From contig DASQFI010000035.1 in NCBI GenBank assembly GCA_035633215.1, positions 1 through 26,060 on the forward strand: DNA of 26,060 bases, written 5' to 3'. Under the pieces are notes generated by a model. That model worked only from the letters and a program-made list of their open reading frames with translations. It did no database searches and had not been told where the DNA came from. This document shows positions 22,330 to 26,060 of this stretch, piece after piece; positions within the stretch are counted from its first letter, which is position 1, and each line of letters opens with the position of its first letter. This DNA comes from DASQFI01 sp035633215. GTDB taxonomy: Bacteria > Acidobacteriota > Vicinamibacteria > Vicinamibacterales > SCN-69-37. A program made the translations under genes and the position numbers.

Positions 22330-23160
22330 TCAGACAAACTCCGCCGCGACCTGATTCGGAATCAGTCCCTGCTCGAACGCCTCGCCGAAAAACCGATCGA
22401 GGGCCGCGCGGCCGCGTGCGCCGTAGTCGAGCGTGAGTTGGTTGACGTACATCCCGACGAATCGATCGGTCTCACGCGCGTCGAGTCCCCGGCCGAACTT
22501 CCGAGCATATTCGACCGCCTCCTGGCGATGGCCGAGGGCGTGCGCGATGCTGTCGTGCAGGATTCGCGAGACCGTCTTCGTCGTCGCCGGTCCGAGATCG
22601 CGGCGGATCACATTGCCGCCGAGCGGGAGGGGCAATCCGCCGGTGCGCTCGAACCACCACTCGCCGAGGTCGACGACCTTGCGAAGGCCTTCGCTGTCGT
22701 ACGTCAGCTGGCCCTCGTGAATCAGCAACCCGGCATCCACGCGTTCGTCGAGCACCGCCTGCTGGATCTGGTCGAACGGGATCACCTCGAAGTCGAAGGA
22801 CGGGTCGTAGAGCTTCAACGCCAGAAATGCCGACGTCAGCCGGCCCGGCACGCCGACGCGCAGGCCCGCGAGCGATCCGTTCGTCGCAAGCGGCCGCTTC
22901 GCGACGAGAATCGGCCCGTATCGATCGCCCATGCTCGCGCCGTGCGGCAGCAACGCGTACTTGTCGGCCAGGTGCGCGTACGCGTGGAACGAGACCGCGC
23001 TCACTTCGTAGCGTCCTTCGAACGCGGCCTGGTTGAGGGTCTCGATGTCGGCGAGCACCTGATCGATCTCGATGCCGTCGGCCTGGATGGCACCGCTGGC
23101 GAGACCGAAGAACATGAAGGCGTCGTCGGAATCGGGACTATGGGCGACGGTAATCTTCAT
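22330..23160 (-). CDS. mqnD: 1,4-dihydroxy-6-naphthoate synthase MqnD
   Basis: MqnD converts cyclic dehypoxanthine futalosine to 1,4-dihydroxy-6-naphthoate, a late step of the futalosine menaquinone route, and so works in the same pathway as mqnE at 12303. The 276-residue protein opens ITVAHSPDSDDAFMFFGLAS, typical of MqnD, and has EVSAVSFHAYAHLADKYALL, GPILVAKRP and DAGLLIHEGQLTY. There is no signal peptide. No SD is visible; a TATACT box (23174-23169) ends only 8 nt before the ATG, suggesting a leaderless or nearly leaderless mRNA. Confidence 0.92.
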   Translation of the reverse strand: MKITVAHSPDSDDAFMFFGLASGAIQADGIEIDQVLADIETLNQAAFEGRYEVSAVSFHAYAHLADKYALLPHGASMGDRYGPILVAKRPLATNGSLAGLRVGVPGRLTSAFLALKLYDPSFDFEVIPFDQIQQAVLDERVDAGLLIHEGQLTYDSEGLRKVVDLGEWWFERTGGLPLPLGGNVIRRDLGPATTKTVSRILHDSIAHALGHRQEAVEYARKFGRGLDARETDRFVGMYVNQLTLDYGARGRAALDRFFGEAFEQGLIPNQVAAEFV

Positions 23161-23174
23161 GAAAAGAGAGTATA

Positions 23175-23218
23175 GGTCCGAATGTCCCCAGGGTCCTCAG
23201 GTCCGTCAGGTCCTGTCA
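23175..23218. repeat. Degenerate GGTCC repeat at the kinase 3' end
   Basis: Units GGTCCTCA (23192-23199), GGTCCGTCA (23200-23208) and GGTCCTGTCA (23209-23218) follow a looser GGTCCGAAT at 23175. The unit resembles the arm unit of the palindromic elements (GGTCCGACA in copy B), but no second arm or core is present. The stop codon of the kinase gene lies within the last unit. Confidence 0.45.
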
Positions 23219-25768
23219 GCGAGTCGGTGCACCGTCGAGGCCTGAGAGATCGGCACGTTTCCGCATCGCACTGATGTCGCGGCCGATGCGCGCGAGAAAG
23301 GCGACGAATTTCGGATCTTTCCGAAGCGGCGCGAGCAACGGATCGCGTGCCGCACTCTGATCCGTCCATCCGGCTTTGTCGGCTTTGTCGAGCCACTCGT
23401 GCGCGGCGTTGAGATCGCCGCGCATCAGGTGCAGCGCGACATTCTCCAAGGGCAGATGGGGTTTCCGGTCGCCCGCCTCGAGGGCTTTGCGATTGGCCTC
23501 GAGGCTCTCCTGGATGAGTGGCAGTGCTTGCGCCTGGCGGCCGGACTTCATCAAGTAATACGCCCGGAAGGTCCGCGCCGTATGCGGCGAGAACCACCCA
23601 CGGGCACCCGGTGATTCCTGGAAGAGCTTGTCGACGAGCATCTCGGCGTCGCTGGACTCGGTGAGCGCGGCCACTTCTGTGAACACCAGGATAGTTTCTT
23701 CATTGTCCGGTTGCACCACCAGCGCTCGTCGAAGGCGCTCCAAGGCGGCATCGGGCCTCCCACGAAGGTAGTCGAGAATGGCCAGGAGCGTCTGGAGCCG
23801 CATGGCCTCCGGAAAACGCGACGCGGCACCCAGTAGGTAGCGTTCCGCGATCGAGTAGTCGAGCCACACAAGCGGCGCGGCGACGTGATAGTAGGAGGTC
23901 CAGAGGTTGGGACCGAGCGGAAAAGCGCGCCTTGCCCAGTACAAGGATTGGTCGTGATGATGGGCGTTGGCTTCAATAATCGAGAGATCGGTGTACGCCG
24001 CTTGGAAGCTGGGGTCGTCGTCGATGGCACGACTCATCTCGATCCGTGCCTCGTCGACGCGTCCGAGCCCCTCCAAATTGGCTGCCAGCGCATGATGCGC
24101 CCGGCCGAGGTGCGGATCGATCGCCAGGGCAGCCTTGGCGGCCTGAACGCCCTGTTCGAGATTCGGGTCGTGTTCACCAAGAGCTCCCAGGGCATACCGC
24201 CGGGCCAAAGCGGCGTACGCCAGCGCAAAATTCGGATCCAGCGTCACCGCTTGCTTCAGCAGCGCGATGCTCTCAGCGTTCCTCACTCTCTGGGATCGAA
24301 AGTAGAGGTCGGCCGCCGCTGCGTTCTCAGTCGGCAAGCGCTGGAGGCGGGCCCACTCCTCGATCTTCAGCGCGGTCTGGAGCGCTTGTGCGACCTGAAG
24401 CGCAACATCCGTCTGCACCGCGAAGACGTCGCCGGCCGCGCGATCGTACTGCTGGGACCACAGCGTTTCGCCGCCTGGGGCCGAGACGAGTTGAACGCTG
24501 ATCCGCACACGCCCGCCGGCATGCCGCACGCTGCCGGTCAGTGCCGCCGCGATCCCGAGTTGACGATGCATTTCGGCAAGATCCTTGGCGCCTCCGGGAA
24601 ATCGCGAGACGGCAGTTCGGCTCATGACGCGAAACAGGCTGATTTGGGACAACTGCGCCGTCACTTCCTCGCTGACGCCGCTCGCGAAATAGGCCTCGGC
24701 CGGCGCGCCGATGTTCTCGAACGGGAGCACGGCAATGCCACGGGCCGCATCCGCAGCATTGCTGGTGACCGCAGGCTGGGGGGTGGTCTCCGGCCTGACG
24801 GCCCAAATAGCCCACCAGCTCGCGGCCAGAAGCGCGGCAGCAACACACGCGAGTGCGACTCTCCGCCAATGGGGCTTCTTTCGGTCCCCGGCTGCGGCCT
24901 CACTCGGTCGCGACCCCTGCGCCGCAATCGCGCCGTCAATCGCAAAGGCCAGGTCACGGGCGGACTGAAATCGGTCCTCCGGTCCTTTCTCCAGACATCG
25001 CGACACCAGCCTGATCGTCGGCTGTGGCGCGTCCACCAGCGTCGACAGGTTGACCGGAGAATCGCGGAGTGTGGCGTGGAGTATGTCGACCGCCGATTCA
25101 CCCTGAAAGGCACGACGACCCGAGAGCATTTCGTACATGACGCAGCCGAACGAGAACAGGTCCGACCGCTGATCAACGTGTTTTCCGTAAACCTGTTCCG
25201 GCGACATGTACCCGGGCGTGCCAAACACAGTGCCGCGTTTCGTGGCCTCCAAGTCGAGTGCGGTTTCCACCTGGCTGGAATCACCGATCGGCAACTGCTT
25301 GGCCAGGCCGAAGTCCAGAATCTTGACGTGATCGTCCCGGCCGATGAAGACGTTGGCGGGCTTCAGGTCGCGGTGCACGATGCCCTTGGCGTGGGCGGCC
25401 GTGAGGCCTTTCGCAATCTGCAGGGCGCAGTCGAGCGCCTTCCGAACTGGAAGAGGACCAGCCGTCAGCCGCTCGCGCAGCGTGCGGCCTTCGAGCAGCT
25501 CCATGACGACATACGGCCGACCCTCCGTATCACCGAAGTCGTGGATGGCGAGCAGGTTGGGGTGTGATAGCGCCGCCATCGCCAGCGCTTCGCGCTTGAA
25601 CCGCGCCAGGCGCTCGGGATCGGCCGCGAACTCTTCCGGCAGAACCTTGACCGCGACCTCGCGCTTGAGCTTCGGATCTCGGGCACGATAGACCTCGCCC
25701 ATCCCGCCCGCTCCCAGTGCAATGATGATCTCGTAGACGCCGAGGCGTGTACCGGCGGTAAGAGGCAA
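23216..25768 (-). CDS. Transmembrane Ser/Thr protein kinase with TolB-like and TPR sensor region
   Basis: An 850-residue protein. The kinase domain (11-280) is complete: glycine loop GAGGMGEV (19-26), Lys41 in VAVKVL, HRDLKPANV (132-140) and DFG (152-154), then GTPGYMSPEQ. One TM segment follows at 303-323. Residues 344-460 are TolB-N/FlgO-like (IAVLPFENIGAPAEAYFASG), and about 480-830 form TPR-type helices (for example GRAHHALAANLEGLGRVDEA). This arrangement is common in Acidobacteriota and probably senses something outside the inner membrane. The start is TTG 25768 (PLTAGTRLGVYEI is the usual family start), 12 nt after a TATACT box (25786-25781) and without an SD. Confidence 0.9.
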   Translation of the reverse strand: MPLTAGTRLGVYEIIIALGAGGMGEVYRARDPKLKREVAVKVLPEEFAADPERLARFKREALAMAALSHPNLLAIHDFGDTEGRPYVVMELLEGRTLRERLTAGPLPVRKALDCALQIAKGLTAAHAKGIVHRDLKPANVFIGRDDHVKILDFGLAKQLPIGDSSQVETALDLEATKRGTVFGTPGYMSPEQVYGKHVDQRSDLFSFGCVMYEMLSGRRAFQGESAVDILHATLRDSPVNLSTLVDAPQPTIRLVSRCLEKGPEDRFQSARDLAFAIDGAIAAQGSRPSEAAAGDRKKPHWRRVALACVAAALLAASWWAIWAVRPETTPQPAVTSNAADAARGIAVLPFENIGAPAEAYFASGVSEEVTAQLSQISLFRVMSRTAVSRFPGGAKDLAEMHRQLGIAAALTGSVRHAGGRVRISVQLVSAPGGETLWSQQYDRAAGDVFAVQTDVALQVAQALQTALKIEEWARLQRLPTENAAAADLYFRSQRVRNAESIALLKQAVTLDPNFALAYAALARRYALGALGEHDPNLEQGVQAAKAALAIDPHLGRAHHALAANLEGLGRVDEARIEMSRAIDDDPSFQAAYTDLSIIEANAHHHDQSLYWARRAFPLGPNLWTSYYHVAAPLVWLDYSIAERYLLGAASRFPEAMRLQTLLAILDYLRGRPDAALERLRRALVVQPDNEETILVFTEVAALTESSDAEMLVDKLFQESPGARGWFSPHTARTFRAYYLMKSGRQAQALPLIQESLEANRKALEAGDRKPHLPLENVALHLMRGDLNAAHEWLDKADKAGWTDQSAARDPLLAPLRKDPKFVAFLARIGRDISAMRKRADLSGLDGAPTR

Positions 25769-25804
25769 GGTTTTCGCGGGAGTATAACGCGACGTTGGAC
25801 TTCA

Positions 25805-25838
25805 GCCTTGGGCCTTGGGCCTTTAGCCATGGGCCTGA
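25805..25838. repeat. Heptanucleotide tandem repeat upstream of the kinase
   Basis: Units GCCTTGG, GCCTTGG, GCCTTTA, GCCATGG and a partial GCCTGA run in tandem. The block lies between the otsB stop (25847) and the kinase promoter region (25781-25786), so it could sit at or above the kinase -35. Copy-number change here would move sequences near that promoter. Confidence 0.6.
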
Positions 25839-25846
25839 CACCAAGC

Positions 25847-26060
25847 TTACAGACGCGCGCCGCGCCTCAGCTCCGCCAGTCGCGCGAAGAACCGCCCGAC
25901 CGAGGCCGGCCCCGCCAGCCGCCAGTCGATGAGGTGCGTGTGCGGACGATCGCCGACGCCGATGACGACGTCTTCGTCGCCGAGCGCGGTAAAGGCGTCT
26001 TCGTCTGTTCGGTCGTCGCCGAGGTAGACGACTGACACGGGCGCATCGACGCGTCGGGCG
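25847..26060 (-). CDS. otsB: Trehalose-6-phosphate phosphatase OtsB, C-terminal fragment
   Basis: The reading frame is open to the window edge and ends with TAA at 25847-25849. The visible part includes YLGDDRTDEDAF, the HAD motif IV of trehalose-6-phosphate phosphatases (Mg2+-binding acidic residues), and a final segment GPASVGRFFARLAEL. OtsB removes phosphate from trehalose-6-phosphate to give trehalose. The N-terminal DxDGT motif lies outside the window; a GTG at 26038 is an internal Val codon, not a start. Confidence 0.85.
   Translation of the reverse strand, partial: ARRVDAPVSVVYLGDDRTDEDAFTALGDEDVVIGVGDRPHTHLIDWRLAGPASVGRFFARLAELRRGARL

Noticed and set aside
23885..25567. 560-codon open frame opposite the Ser/Thr kinase
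   Set aside because: It is an antisense shadow; no domain or motif is visible and the kinase frame has every catalytic motif.

Overview
The window is high-GC and gene-dense and comes from a Gram-negative bacterium: it has a TonB-dependent receptor, an outer-membrane beta-barrel protein and signal peptides. Three traits point to Acidobacteriota, perhaps the Vicinamibacteria side. These are a Ser/Thr kinase fused to a TolB-like/TPR sensor, a carboxypeptidase-regulatory domain on the TonB receptor, and many short-period and palindromic intergenic repeats. This placement is an inference from gene content; there is no marker gene such as 16S rRNA in the window.

Layout. Positions 1-139 hold the right end of an IS3-family insertion sequence. 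A tRNA-Ser(CGA) follows on the minus strand. Positions 438-5458 are a tight minus-strand operon: secreted subtilisin-like protease, outer-membrane beta-barrel protein, tadA, and a membrane-embedded spermidine-synthase-like protein. A PhzF-like isomerase (minus), tRNA-Arg(ACG) (minus) and a secreted glycoside hydrolase family 3 enzyme (minus) follow. On the plus strand come two molybdenum cofactor genes, moaB and moeA. A REP-like double hairpin separates them from a convergent minus-strand set: yjbQ, mqnE (futalosine-route menaquinone synthesis), nadA (NAD synthesis) and a Mn-type superoxide dismutase.

Positions 14010-20120 form a complete cobalamin-uptake operon on the plus strand. It runs from a B12 riboswitch through a BtuB-like receptor, an ABC ATPase, a permease and a BtuF-like binding protein to a DUF71/COG2102 ATP-pyrophosphatase. 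The last four junctions overlap, three of them by ATGA. Convergent to it are two paralogous SH3-domain exported proteins, one frameshifted at a G6 tract, then mqnD, a large Ser/Thr kinase, and the end of otsB.

The most interesting signal is not a gene. Three copies of a palindromic element lie at 8913-9031, 18481-18626 and 21196-21318. Each has long inverted arms built from tandem 9-nt units and a conserved asymmetric core. One copy sits inside btuF, in frame, between the signal peptide and the binding domain, and all three copies keep the same peptide frame open. This resembles the Rickettsia palindromic elements that insert into proteins. Two further perfect palindromes of other families have inserted at functional boundaries. 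One supplies the last ~24 codons of mqnE. The other lies between the B12 aptamer and the btuB ribosome binding site. Short tandem repeats of 7-8 nt fill several gene boundaries.
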